39,744 nucleotides of DNA from Paraburkholderia nodosa DSM 21604 (GCF_000519185.1 NZ_JAFA01000058.1:136-39879), one strand, 5' to 3'. Counted from the stretch's first letter, positions 1-7,620 are shown. Notes: generated by a model from the letters alone, not told the origin. Numbers and translations are program-made.

Positions 1-363
1 TCGATCGGCCGCCTGTTGCGCGAGCGCTATGGCTACAAGGGCGAACTGCGCGCGATCGGCGACGTGCTGCGCGACCAGCTGCGCTTTCACGAGCGCTGCG
101 GCTTCGATGCGTTCGCCGTGCGCGCCGACAAGGACATCCACGACGCGCTCAAGGCGTTCACCGAGTTCACGGTGCAATACCAGGGCGCCTTCGACGAACC
201 GTCGCCGCTGTTCCGCAGGCGACGGTCCGCACGAGAGGCCGCGGCCTCCCTTTCAATCGCGTCCGCCAAATGTCTCTCCCATCATCAGCACGGACGGCTG
301 CGTGGGATCGAGACAGTCCCGCGCACTGCCGGCCGCGACCGCCGCGAGCGTAAGCGTCAGTGA
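1..363 (+). CDS. DUF934 family protein, C-terminal part (5' end outside window)
   Basis: The frame is open from the first base and encodes the C-terminal part of a DUF934 protein (motifs LLRERYGYKGELRAIGDVLRDQ, cut here for length, and FTVQYQG). DUF934 genes normally lie next to cysI-type sulfite/nitrite reductase genes and are thought to assist sulfur or nitrogen assimilation; the biochemical role is not known. Family members usually end shortly after a PLFRRR-like motif, which here is at about base 225. In this window the frame instead continues to 363 with low-complexity residues and overlaps, tail to tail, the 3' end of the cobA relic on the other strand. The native stop codon therefore appears lost. 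The family call is good; whether the long tail is made is uncertain. Confidence 0.7.
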   Translation, partial: SIGRLLRERYGYKGELRAIGDVLRDQLRFHERCGFDAFAVRADKDIHDALKAFTEFTVQYQGAFDEPSPLFRRRRSAREAAASLSIASAKCLSHHQHGRLRGIETVPRTAGRDRRERKRQ

Positions 364-966
364 GCGCTCGTGCGGCAAGCTGCATGCCTCGACAATCGCA
401 ACGGGCGTCTCCGGGGCGCGGCCGGCTTCGATCAGCCGGCGCGCAATCTCGAGCGCATTGTCGCGTCCCATATAGAGCACGAGCGAATCGGCCCGAACAG
501 GCTCGCGTATCTACGCCGATCCCGGCGCGCGGCTGCAAGTCGCCAACGCGACGCCGCGCGCCACGCCGCGCAACGTGAGCGGCCGGCGTAGCGCGGCCGC
601 GCTCGCGACTGCCGCGGTGATTCCGGGCACGATTTCATATTCGATACCCGCCGCTTCCAGCGCGCGCATCTCCTCGTCGGTGCGGCCGAACAGCATCGGA
701 TCGCCGCCTTTCAGGCGCACCACCACGTCATATTCGCGCGCCGTTTCCACGAGCTTTGCGTCGATGAATCGTTGCGTTGTAGAAGGTTTCCAGCAACGCT
801 TGCCGACGGCGACCCGCTTCGCGTGCGCCGGCGCGAGTTCGAGCATCGCCGGCTCGACCAGCGCGTCGTGCAGCACGACGTCGGCCACGCCGAGCAACCG
901 TGCGCCCCGCACCGTGATCAGGTCTGCCGCGCCTGGTCCCGCGCCGATCAGATAAACCTTGCCCAT
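253..966 (-). pseudogene. cobA: Uroporphyrinogen-III C-methyltransferase (cobA), interrupted by one in-frame TAG
   Basis: The intact enzyme methylates uroporphyrinogen III to precorrin-2, the entry to siroheme and cobalamin. The N-terminal part (about 151 codons from ATG 966) has the SAM-binding start VYLIGAGPGAADLITVRGA, VVRLKGGDPMLFGR and PGITAAVASAAA. The C-terminal part (ends 253) has LYMGRDNALEIARRL, VAIVEACS and RSLTLTLA. Both parts are in one frame, separated only by a TAG at 511-513, so a single base change (CAG or GAG to TAG) would explain the break. Two residues of the conserved GKRxGKHS motif are also altered (GKRCWKPS), which suggests decay rather than one base-calling error. With the stop read through, the length (about 237 residues) is near normal. 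It lies 133 bases beyond mdh on the same strand but past a terminator. Confidence 0.85.
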
Positions 967-1031
967 TTATTTCGATTCCACGTTTTTCCCGGTTGAAGAA
1001 GCCGCACAAAGCCCATATCCTGCGTCCCGCG

Positions 1032-1060
1032 AAAACGACAAAGGCGAACCGCAGTTCGCC
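1032..1060 (-). terminator. Intrinsic terminator after mdh
   Basis: Read on the minus strand, a perfect 7-bp stem GGCGAAC/GTTCGCC (1043-1049 with 1054-1060) closes a 4-base loop and is followed by a T-rich run (TTTGTCGTTTT). It lies 40 bases beyond the mdh stop codon and separates mdh from cobA. Confidence 0.75.
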
Positions 1061-1099
1061 CAGCCATGCGCGGTTTCACCGTGCCAAAGCCGTGTCAAC

Positions 1100-2095
1100 T
1101 CAGGCACCGCCGATACCCAGAATCTCGCGCACGGCAATCATCTCCTCCCTCAGTTCGTGCACGGAAGCGTCGATGCGCGAGCGCGCGAAGGTGTCGATGC
1201 CGATGCCTTCGACCACGCGATAGGCACCTGCTTCGCACGTCACGGGCATGCCGTAGACGAGCCCCGCCGGCACGCCGTATTCGCCCTGCGAAACAATGCT
1301 CATCGACACCCAGCGCCCATCGCTGCCGCTCACCCAGTCGCGCATCTGGTCGATCGCCGCGTTCGCCGCGGAGGCCGCCGACGAAGCGCCGCGCGCCTCG
1401 ATGATCGCCGTGCCACGGCGCGCGACTTCGGGGATGAAGATGTCGCGATTCCAGGCTTCGTCGGAGAGCAGGGCCGGCACAGCGTTGCCGTTTGCGAGCG
1501 CGTGGCGGTAGTCGGCGTACATCGTGGGCGAGTGATTGCCCCACACGGCCATCTGCGCGATCGCATCGACGGGTATGCCGCAGCGCGCGGCGAGCCGCGA
1601 GACGGCGCGGTTATGGTCGAGGCGGATCATCGCGGTGATGGCGTCGGCCGGGAGGTCGGGGGCGAACTGGCGCGCGATCCACGCGTTCGTGTTGGCGGGA
1701 TTGCCCACGACAAGCACCTTGGCCGGGCGCTTCGCCCCGGCGTTCAGCGCCTCGCCCTGGGTGCGGAAGATGGCCGCGTTGGCTGCGAGCAGATCGCGCC
1801 GCTCCATGCCTTTGCCGCGCGGACGGGAGCCGACGAGCAGCGCATAGTCGACATCGCGGAATGCCGCGCGCGGATCGTCGCTGATCTCGATGCCGGCCAG
1901 CAGCGGAAACGCACAGTCTTCGAGCTCCATCACGACGCCGCGCAGTGCGGCCATCGCCTGGGGCAGTTCGAGCAGTTGTAGGATGACCGGCTGATGCTTG
2001 CCGAGCAAGTCACCATTGGCAATGCGAAACAACAGCGAATAGGCGATTTGCCCGGCGGCTCCCGTGACGGCAACGCGTTTGGCGGTAGCAGACAT
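1100..2095 (-). CDS. mdh: Malate dehydrogenase (NAD-dependent)
   Basis: Catalyses reversible malate/oxaloacetate conversion with NAD in the cytosol. The 331-residue protein has the usual length. Visible features are the N-terminal Rossmann glycine motif VTGAAGQ (residues 10-16), the mobile-loop arginines in RPRGKGMERRDLL (91-103), NPANTNA (132-138), LDHNR (159-163) and the catalytic His188 in WGNHSPTMYADY. A ribosome binding site AGGAG lies 7 bases before ATG 2095. It starts 36 bases after the TDT transporter gene on the same strand, so the two probably form one transcript coupling C4-dicarboxylate transport to malate oxidation. A serine replaces alanine in the usual GARPR motif (GSRPR). Burkholderiales normally carry mdh near the succinate dehydrogenase genes, so this may be a paralogue; that is inference. 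Confidence 0.93.
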   Translation of the reverse strand: MSATAKRVAVTGAAGQIAYSLLFRIANGDLLGKHQPVILQLLELPQAMAALRGVVMELEDCAFPLLAGIEISDDPRAAFRDVDYALLVGSRPRGKGMERRDLLAANAAIFRTQGEALNAGAKRPAKVLVVGNPANTNAWIARQFAPDLPADAITAMIRLDHNRAVSRLAARCGIPVDAIAQMAVWGNHSPTMYADYRHALANGNAVPALLSDEAWNRDIFIPEVARRGTAIIEARGASSAASAANAAIDQMRDWVSGSDGRWVSMSIVSQGEYGVPAGLVYGMPVTCEAGAYRVVEGIGIDTFARSRIDASVHELREEMIAVREILGIGGA

Positions 2096-2131
2096 GATGC
2101 GCTCCTGTGAATGAAGGATTGAACCGGTGGA

Positions 2132-3283
2132 TTACGAATGAGCCTGGGCGAGGCAAGGCGCGTGGAAGAGCCGTTCGAGAATGAGTCCGCGAATCGTGCG
2201 GCCCAGTACGATCAGCCAGAGCATGCCGAGCAGGACAGCGAGCGCGAGGCCGATGTGCGTGAACCCGTGGAAGCCGGTCACGCGGGCGAGGTTGAACGTC
2301 GCGAGCGTGTAGACGCCGATCGGAAACGTGAAGCCCCACCAGCCGAGGTTGAAGGGCAGGCCTTCGTGACGATAGGACCACATGAACAGCAGAGCGCAGG
2401 CGAGCCACCAGAGACCCGCGCCCCACAGCAGCAGCGCGCCCAGCACGCCGAAGTCTTGCGCGACGGTCGCGACGGCTTGCAGCGGCGTGTTCGCGAAGGC
2501 CCTGGCGGCGGCGTCGCCGAGCGTGATGAGGCCGAGCGCGCCGGTGCCGATGGGTCCGAGCGTGAGCCAGCTCGTGACTCCGAGTTCGCGATGCGGCAGC
2601 TTGTGGACGATGAGGCGCAGCAGCACGATCGTGAGGATGGAGAATGCGAGCGGGACCGAAATCGCCCACAACACGTAGCCGGTACCGACGACGAACTGCG
2701 CCGTTTGCGCAGGCAGATGCGGCGCGAGCATCGCGGCGCTCGCAGCGGCGACTTCCGGCGCGACGATCGGCAACAGCAGGGCCGCAGTCAGCTTTTCGAC
2801 GCTGTGCTGCTGGGTCGTGAAGATCAGATACGGCACGCCGATGGCGACCGCGAGCGAAAGCACGGCGTCGGCTCCCCAAAGCCCGAGCGCGACGGAGTAC
2901 GCATCCTGGCCGTAGTGCGGGCCCGCGAATGCGACGATGCCGTTGACGATCGGCGCGAGGCCCATCGGCAGCGCGCCGAGAAACATCGACTGCAGCGGGT
3001 GATGGAGCATCGGCTTGATCGTTTCGCCGAAGAGCACGAAGCGGCCGACGAACATCGCGAGAAACAGCGCGTAAAGACCGATGTCGATACGCCAGAGCCA
3101 TGCGGCGATTTCCGTCTTGATGGGCGATGCGCCGGGCAGCGCATTGAGAACGAGGTACACCACGCCCGTTCCCATCGTGACGGCGAACCAGTTCGGCGTG
3201 AACTGGCGAATCTTGTCGAGCCAGGCCGGAATCCGGCGGTCGGCGCGGTGTGGCGCGGTCGAGACGTTGCTGGTGTTCTTCAT
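2132..3283 (-). CDS. TDT-family C4-dicarboxylate/malate transporter or tellurite-resistance type permease
   Basis: A polytopic inner-membrane protein (383 residues from ATG 3283; a GTG at 3292 would add three) with about ten hydrophobic segments. The family signature FTPNWFAVTMGTGVV is near the N terminus, and PFNLGWWGFTFPIGVY and HIGLALAVLLGMLW are near the C terminus. The TDT (SLAC1-like) family contains malate transporters of the Mae1 type, sulfite exporters of the Ssu1 type and TehA-like proteins, so the substrate cannot be read from sequence alone. The directly following malate dehydrogenase gene favours malate or another C4-dicarboxylate. A GGTGAG-like site precedes ATG 3283. The upstream region 3300-3365 is AT-rich and is the likely promoter region. 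Confidence 0.88.
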   Translation of the reverse strand: MKNTSNVSTAPHRADRRIPAWLDKIRQFTPNWFAVTMGTGVVYLVLNALPGASPIKTEIAAWLWRIDIGLYALFLAMFVGRFVLFGETIKPMLHHPLQSMFLGALPMGLAPIVNGIVAFAGPHYGQDAYSVALGLWGADAVLSLAVAIGVPYLIFTTQQHSVEKLTAALLLPIVAPEVAAASAAMLAPHLPAQTAQFVVGTGYVLWAISVPLAFSILTIVLLRLIVHKLPHRELGVTSWLTLGPIGTGALGLITLGDAAARAFANTPLQAVATVAQDFGVLGALLLWGAGLWWLACALLFMWSYRHEGLPFNLGWWGFTFPIGVYTLATFNLARVTGFHGFTHIGLALAVLLGMLWLIVLGRTIRGLILERLFHAPCLAQAHS

Positions 3284-3362
3284 GTCGCTCACCCATCGTT
3301 CAGGGACTTAATGGCTCCAGTCTAGGGAAGTCAGGTCTATACAAAAAATACATATTTGCGAT

Positions 3363-3557
3363 CTAATCAATATCTTTTTGATATGCCATACGCGTGAGCG
3401 GGACTACGCGGCGAGCGAGATGCAGCGCCGATGTGCCGAGGATCAGCAACGCCGCGCCGGCAACGCTGTTGTCGGTGCGCAGCAGAGCGTCGGCGAGGCA
3501 GAGCGACAGCGAAGTCAGCGCCATGTGGCAGGCGGCGGGAACGGGCGGCGATTTCAT
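3363..3557 (-). CDS. Small hypothetical membrane-like protein
   Basis: A 64-residue frame between the DUF4148 gene and the TDT gene, all on the minus strand. The middle is hydrophobic (about residues 10-45, alanine/leucine-rich), compatible with one or two membrane segments, and the end is basic. A GAG triplet 11 bases before the ATG is a weak ribosome binding site. No family recognised. It could be real, since it fits the spacing between its neighbours, or chance in GC-rich DNA. Confidence 0.3.
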   Translation of the reverse strand: MKSPPVPAACHMALTSLSLCLADALLRTDNSVAGAALLILGTSALHLARRVVPLTRMAYQKDID

Positions 3558-3590
3558 CGCGGCATCTCGGGCTGCTTGGAAACGAAGCGA

Positions 3591-3929
3591 TCAGTTACCG
3601 AAGTACACATTGCAGTAGCTCGCGGGGCCTACGCAGCCGGGCTTGATGATGCGGTGCGAGGCTGCCGGGGCACCTGCGACCAAGGTGCCCGACATCGTCG
3701 AGCCGCCTACGGCGCTATTGGCTTGTTGCGCGGCGATCTTTGCCTCGGCGGCCTGAACGTCTTCGGGGTAGTTGTCGCCGTTGGTGTTCGGGTTGTAGCC
3801 GGCCCGTTCCAGCTGGATCAGATTGGCACGCACTTCGGCGCGCGTCACGGGCGCTTCGCTCTGCGCGAACGAGAGGACCGGTGCCGACAGGGCGCAGATG
3901 GCAAGCGTGAGCGTGGCAAGGGCTTTCAT
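3591..3929 (-). CDS. DUF4148 domain-containing secreted protein
   Basis: A 112-residue protein with a Sec signal peptide (MKALATLTLAICALSAPVLSFAQ, shown in part; cleavage predicted after SFAQ) and the DUF4148 core VTRAEVRANLIQLERAGYNP, followed by a short helical stretch and a variable tail ending in CNVYFGN. DUF4148 proteins are small periplasmic proteins, abundant in Burkholderiaceae and of unknown function. The start at 3929 is set by AGGAG six bases upstream and by the signal peptide; an in-frame extension to 3995 has neither. It is probably transcribed alone from an AT-rich region near 3975-4005. Confidence 0.88.
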   Translation of the reverse strand: MKALATLTLAICALSAPVLSFAQSEAPVTRAEVRANLIQLERAGYNPNTNGDNYPEDVQAAEAKIAAQQANSAVGGSTMSGTLVAGAPAASHRIIKPGCVGPASYCNVYFGN

Positions 3930-4380
3930 GATGAACTCCTTCAAGTCAGTGAATGGAATCTGTTCGTCGACGCCATAAATTAGTTTGATATCCATATTAA
4001 TAGAGAGGTATGGACCCGCTTTACGCGTCGTGCAGCCTGGTTCGCTATCGAGGAGGTTTGCTGCCCTCGATCGCGAGCCGGTAAGTGAAGACTAACGGAG
4101 AGCGTTCCGGCCTGAAAATACAAACTTGCGATGCGAGCCATGTTCGCCGGTTATGGCAGACGCAAACCGGGAATCCGGTTCGAAAGGCGTCTCGACATTC
4201 ATGTCGCGTCACGTTCTCCGGCCGTGTCTTCCACGCGCTTCCCGTCGGTGTCTCCCCGATGCGGGCCTACGGCAGCCGCTGCGCGTGAAGTCCGACGAAT
4301 ACGTGCCGGTCCGTATCGTTTGCCGTGTCTCGCGACATCGACGGGCATCGTTGGGGAATAAATTCGTCGGAACGCTGTTC
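3930..4380. other. Intergenic region between divergent DUF4148 and DUF305 genes
   Basis: About 450 bases between divergently transcribed genes. The DUF4148 end is AT-rich (3975-4005) and the DUF305 end has an AT-rich patch around 4355-4370. Short frames here have no ribosome binding sites, families or coherent coding pattern. No gene seen. Confidence 0.5.
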
Positions 4381-4408
4381 ATCTCCGTAGACATGTCTAC
4401 GAGGAGAT
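4381..4408 (+). promoter_or_regulatory. Inverted repeat able to sequester the DUF305 ribosome binding site
   Basis: A perfect 14-bp palindrome GTAGACATGTCTAC (4387-4400) is flanked by ATCTCC (4381-4386) and GGAGAT (4403-4408), which are also complementary. As RNA this folds into a two-part stem (6 bp, 2-base bulge, 5 bp, CATG loop) whose outer stem contains the Shine-Dalgarno sequence GAGGAG of the gene starting at 4414. As DNA the palindrome could instead be a repressor operator. The structure is seen; its regulatory role is inferred. Confidence 0.6.
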
Positions 4409-4413
4409 AAACG

Positions 4414-4893
4414 ATGCGATCCCTTTGGTCCTGGCCGCACGCCACGACAAGCGCCGCCGCGCTTCTGTTTTTTTCAGTTCTCTCCCAGGCCGGTCACGCA
4501 GCCGGGCCGGAGGCGGCCTATCTGAAAGAGAACGACGTCGCGATGACGAAGATGATGAACGCGATGACCGTCGACCCGACCGGCGACGTCGATCGCGATT
4601 TCGTGGCCATGATGGTTCCCCACCATCAGGGCGCCATCGACATGGCGCAGGCCGAACTGCGCTATGGCAAGAACGCGCAGCTACGCCGTATCGCTCAGGA
4701 GATCGTCGTCGAGCAACAGCAGGAAATCGTCGCGATGCACGTGGCGCTCGGGCAGGCGCTGCCGCCATCGGCACCGTCGCCCGATCAGATGGGCGCAACG
4801 CCCCATGCGTCATCGGTAAAGGCCGCACGGCGCGCCGCTGGCGCAATGGACATGCAGCACGTCAATTCGATGTCAACCCACGAGGAGAAGTGA
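4414..4893 (+). CDS. DUF305 family periplasmic protein
   Basis: A 159-residue secreted protein with an N-terminal signal sequence (about residues 1-29, ending near AGHAA). The DUF305 signature MMVPHHQGAIDMAQAEL is at about residues 67-83, and a second His/Met-rich region follows (EIVAMH and, near the end, MDMQHVNSM). DUF305 proteins are ferritin-like four-helix proteins often linked to copper or other metals; the conserved His-His and Met residues are the presumed ligands. Shine-Dalgarno GAGGAG lies 7 bases before ATG and inside an inverted repeat. The stop overlaps the start of the beta-propeller gene (TGATG), so the two are translationally coupled. Possible job: periplasmic metal handling with the propeller protein. 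Confidence 0.9.
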   Translation: MRSLWSWPHATTSAAALLFFSVLSQAGHAAGPEAAYLKENDVAMTKMMNAMTVDPTGDVDRDFVAMMVPHHQGAIDMAQAELRYGKNAQLRRIAQEIVVEQQQEIVAMHVALGQALPPSAPSPDQMGATPHASSVKAARRAAGAMDMQHVNSMSTHEEK

Positions 4894-6371
4894 TGAAACG
4901 TCGTGTCTTTCAGCTCGATACGCTTGCGGGCGCGATCGCCCTTGCGTTATGCAGCGTCGCATTTGCTGGCCAGGTGCCAGGTTCGGAGGCGGCCCCAGAC
5001 GTGCCGGTAAGCCATCGCGATCGTGTGTATGCCGCGGAGCAGTTCTCGAACACGGTCTCCGTGACCGATCCGTCCGACAACCGGCTGCTCGGCGTGATTC
5101 GCCTCGGCGATCCCTCGCCGGGCAACTTCAGCCCGCTTTATCGCGGTCAGGTACTCGTGCATGGCATGGGCTTCTCGCCCGACCACAAAACTCTCGCCGT
5201 GGTGTCGATCGGATCGAACTCCGTTACGTTCATCGACACGGCCACAAACGCGGTCAAGCACGTGACGTACGTCGGACGCTCGCCGCATGAAGCCTTCTTC
5301 ACGCCCGACGGCAAGGAAGTCTGGGTCACCGTCCGCGGCGAGAACTACGTGGCTGTGCTGGACGGTACGACGTTCGAGGAGAAGACGCGGATCACGACGC
5401 CGGCAGGCCCCGGCATGCAGATCTTCTCGCCGGACGGCAAGTACGGTTACGTCTGCTCGTCGTTCAATCCGGAGACGGACGTAGTGTCGGTCGCAGATCA
5501 CCAGATTGTCGGCAAGGTGAAGCAGGACAGCCCGTTCTGTCCGAACATCGCGGCAACGCCGGATGGCAGGCAGGTTTGGTTGACGCTCAAAGACGTGGGC
5601 CGCACGCAGGTGTTCGAAGCGAAACCGCCGTTCAGGCTGTTGAAGACGCTCGAGACGGGCCCGATCACGAATCACGTGAATATCGTCAGGAACGCGAACG
5701 GCATGTTCGCGTATGTGACAGTCGGTGGCCTGAATGAGGTGAAGGTTTTCCGGACGGACAACTACGCTCAGGTGGCTACGATTCCCGTTGGCAGTCTACC
5801 GCATGGCCTCTGGCCATCGGGCGACGGCTCGCGTGTCTACGTGGGTCTTGAAAACGGCGACGCACTTGCCGCGATCGATACGACGACCAACAAGGTGATC
5901 GCGCAGGTGCCCATCGGGCAGGCGCCGCAAGCGGTCGCGTACGTTCCCGATGCGGTGCCCGACGGTGACGGCATGCAGAATCTCCAGCCGCTTGGCCTCG
6001 CGGGCAACACCGCGCATATCCAGATGATTCCGGCTGGCGTGGCAGTCGGAGCGTCCACGAAGTCGCCAACCAGCGTCGCGCTATTCGATCAGGGTCTGTT
6101 GCAGGTTCTGCAGGCGTCGGTAACCGGTCTGAATCCCAAACAGCCGTATGTTCTTGGCCTGGCGGACAATCCGGACGGCAACGGCGCGATCGAAGCCCTC
6201 GCGAACTTCATGACCAATCCGGCCGGGTCGGCGATCGTCAATGCCATTGGGCAGATTCGTGAGGTGGTCTCGGTCAATGATCCACAAACCACGGGTGTGC
6301 GCCGTTACCTTGTGATCGCGCCTCAGGTCGACGGCAAGGCTGGTCCTGTGGTGCAGGTGCAGGCGCTTTAA
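4893..6371 (+). CDS. Secreted YVTN/YncE-type beta-propeller protein
   Basis: A 492-residue protein starting at ATG 4893 within the TGATG overlap with the DUF305 gene, after GAGGAG. It has a signal peptide ending near VAFA. From about residue 45 to 360 there are repeated blades of the form VYAAEQFSNTVSVTD, VWVTVRGENYVAVLD and VYVGLENGDALAAIDTTT, with conserved SPD/TPDG turns. This is the YVTN repeat pattern of periplasmic surface-antigen/YncE-like propellers. About 110 C-terminal residues after the last blade (from roughly 375) form a separate domain that I do not recognise. YVTN propellers often accompany metal- or redox-related proteins. A much longer frame upstream in the same register is a shadow of the DUF305 gene. 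Confidence 0.88.
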   Translation: MKRRVFQLDTLAGAIALALCSVAFAGQVPGSEAAPDVPVSHRDRVYAAEQFSNTVSVTDPSDNRLLGVIRLGDPSPGNFSPLYRGQVLVHGMGFSPDHKTLAVVSIGSNSVTFIDTATNAVKHVTYVGRSPHEAFFTPDGKEVWVTVRGENYVAVLDGTTFEEKTRITTPAGPGMQIFSPDGKYGYVCSSFNPETDVVSVADHQIVGKVKQDSPFCPNIAATPDGRQVWLTLKDVGRTQVFEAKPPFRLLKTLETGPITNHVNIVRNANGMFAYVTVGGLNEVKVFRTDNYAQVATIPVGSLPHGLWPSGDGSRVYVGLENGDALAAIDTTTNKVIAQVPIGQAPQAVAYVPDAVPDGDGMQNLQPLGLAGNTAHIQMIPAGVAVGASTKSPTSVALFDQGLLQVLQASVTGLNPKQPYVLGLADNPDGNGAIEALANFMTNPAGSAIVNAIGQIREVVSVNDPQTTGVRRYLVIAPQVDGKAGPVVQVQAL

Positions 6372-6394
6372 GTGCTTCGAGGACCATTCCAGTA

Positions 6395-6423
6395 CCCTCG
6401 CGCCGCTTGCCCCCACGCGAGGG
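6395..6423 (+). terminator. Possible terminator hairpin after the DUF305/propeller operon
   Basis: A perfect 8-bp inverted repeat CCCTCGCG/CGCGAGGG (6395-6402 with 6416-6423) with a 13-base loop lies 24 bases after the propeller stop codon. There is no T-run after it, so it may be a transcript-end hairpin rather than a classical intrinsic terminator. Confidence 0.4.
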
Positions 6424-6499
6424 TTGGGATGGTTGCGCAGACCGCTTCGGCAGAACGATCGGGTATGGATACGCGAAACGACCTGAGCGGGGACGCCTC

Positions 6500-7010
6500 C
6501 TGCCGACCGCACGCGTGTGACCCAATGACGCCAGCGAGCCCAGGTTGCAATATTTGAAAGCCGCAAGCACCTGGCCTTTCAACCGTCGTCAATGGTCTTG
6601 ACGAGAAAAACTGCCTGTTGATGGGCGGCTTGTGCGCCAGACGGAACGTTTCTTTCGGACTGGGCGAGCGGGCAGGCAGCACAATCCCCCGTCGCGAAGA
6701 TGTTCGCATCGTTCTCGACCTGGAGCGTTGGACGGACGCGCAGTTGGCGCAACGGATTGACGCTCAAACCGTCCAGACGGGACAGGACGGCAAGCACCTT
6801 GATGCCCGCAGCCCAGACGGTTAACCCGGCGGAAATCGTTCGACCACTTCCCACCAGCCAACGCGCGAAAGCTTTGGCTCCGAGCGCTTGCAGAAACATC
6901 TTGAGCCGCGTGGACCACCGCGCTCGCGCAACACTTCGCGAGAGCGCGACCAGCGCCTCGATACCGGCGCGTGCCTTGGACGCAGCGACGCCTTCGAGCT
7001 GACATCGAGT
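6500..7010 (-). pseudogene. Relic of a type II NADH dehydrogenase (FAD-dependent oxidoreductase), C-terminal part
   Basis: On the minus strand one frame gives LTVWAAGIK, PTLQVENDANIFATGDCAACP and AQAAHQQAVFLVKTI. These are the FAD-binding C-terminal motifs of NDH-2/Ndh-like membrane dehydrogenases (the family's IFAxGDCA motif). That frame stops at 6579; the expected continuation, AAFKYCNLGSLASLGH, is in the next frame from about 6582, so there is a frameshift. Upstream of about 6990 similarity fades and the N-terminal NADH/FAD domain is absent. The upstream part also contains an 18-bp tandem duplication. No functional protein is expected. Confidence 0.75.
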
Positions 7011-7034
7011 GGTCGGCGGCCAGGACGTGCGAGA

Positions 7035-7070
7035 CAACTGGCAACGGTGGCGCAACTGGCAACGGTGGCG
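7035..7070. repeat. 18-bp tandem direct repeat (two copies)
   Basis: CAACTGGCAACGGTGGCG occurs twice back to back (7035-7052 and 7053-7070), in frame with the degenerate NADH dehydrogenase relic. It is a perfect duplication, likely slippage-derived. Confidence 0.9.
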
Positions 7071-7213
7071 CGTCAGTTTTTCGTTGCGAAACTGAGACGG
7101 CGCGACAGAATTATCAGGGACGCGAGAGGCGGGATGAGGCGCTAGTTGTTCCCGTCTGATGGTCCATTCTGTTCCGCCGCCTCGTGGGGGTAGATCTGGG
7201 GGTACGGATAGCA

Positions 7214-7387
7214 TCACATCGACCAATCCCATACTGGACGGGCCTCAACAGCCACGATGTGAACCCCACCCGTTTTCGCAGTAGCGAATGATTGATCGTT
7301 TTCCGCGGCTGTCACGCGAAATCCTTCAGCCGTCGAGGACGAACTAGTCCATCGAACCTTGAGCGTCCATCCGGCGTCATCCTTCAT
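7214..7387 (-). CDS. Small hypothetical protein
   Basis: A 57-residue frame from ATG 7387, preceded by GAGAG 7 bases upstream. The product begins MKDDAGWTLKVRW and ends GVHIVAVEARPVWDWSM. No domain recognised. It lies between two relics (NADH dehydrogenase and transposase), so it may itself be a fragment. Weakly supported. Confidence 0.25.
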   Translation of the reverse strand: MKDDAGWTLKVRWTSSSSTAEGFRVTAAENDQSFATAKTGGVHIVAVEARPVWDWSM

Positions 7388-7547
7388 CGCAATCTCTCGA
7401 CGCTCACGGTCAGTGCGTCGGCGGCGCGACAGGATGGGCACGCCGTCCAGCGTTGATCATGCGTTACGAACAACGCTTCTGATTCCGCGGCAACGAGATT
7501 GATACGGGAAATCGCGGTAGGTTCGGCGGGGGTCTTCTCCGTTTTCT

Positions 7548-7601
7548 ATTTGACATAAATATAATGATCGCGTTTTGATCGATTTGATTCGTAGTTCTAT
7601 G
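7548..7601 (+). repeat. AT-rich ~50-bp repeat, copy A
   Basis: One of three related copies in the window (others at 25372-25422 and 34537-34586). Shared blocks are ATTTnACATAAA, then nAnAATnnTCG, and after 10-20 AT-rich bases TTnATTCGTA and TAT. This copy sits next to the ISNCY-like transposase relic and may be an insertion-sequence end; identity not established. Confidence 0.6.
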
Positions 7602-7620
7602 CTTTATGGCGGGCGACGAC

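Noticed and set aside
511..513. Recoding (pyrrolysine or selenocysteine style readthrough) at the cobA TAG
   Set aside because: CobA has no such residue, no recoding element is visible, and neighbouring motif changes suggest simple decay.
959..1981. Long plus-strand frame opposite mdh
   Set aside because: Fully antisense to a complete malate dehydrogenase with all catalytic motifs; composition is His/Arg/Asp-rich as expected for a GC-rich shadow frame.
2138..3325. 395-codon plus-strand frame opposite the TDT transporter
   Set aside because: Charged low-complexity translation (Arg/Glu/Asp-rich) mirroring a membrane protein on the other strand; no family.
4425..4892. In-frame N-terminal extension of the propeller gene
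   Set aside because: It overlaps the DUF305 gene in another frame and gives an Arg-rich stretch; the signal peptide and ribosome binding site place the start at 4893.
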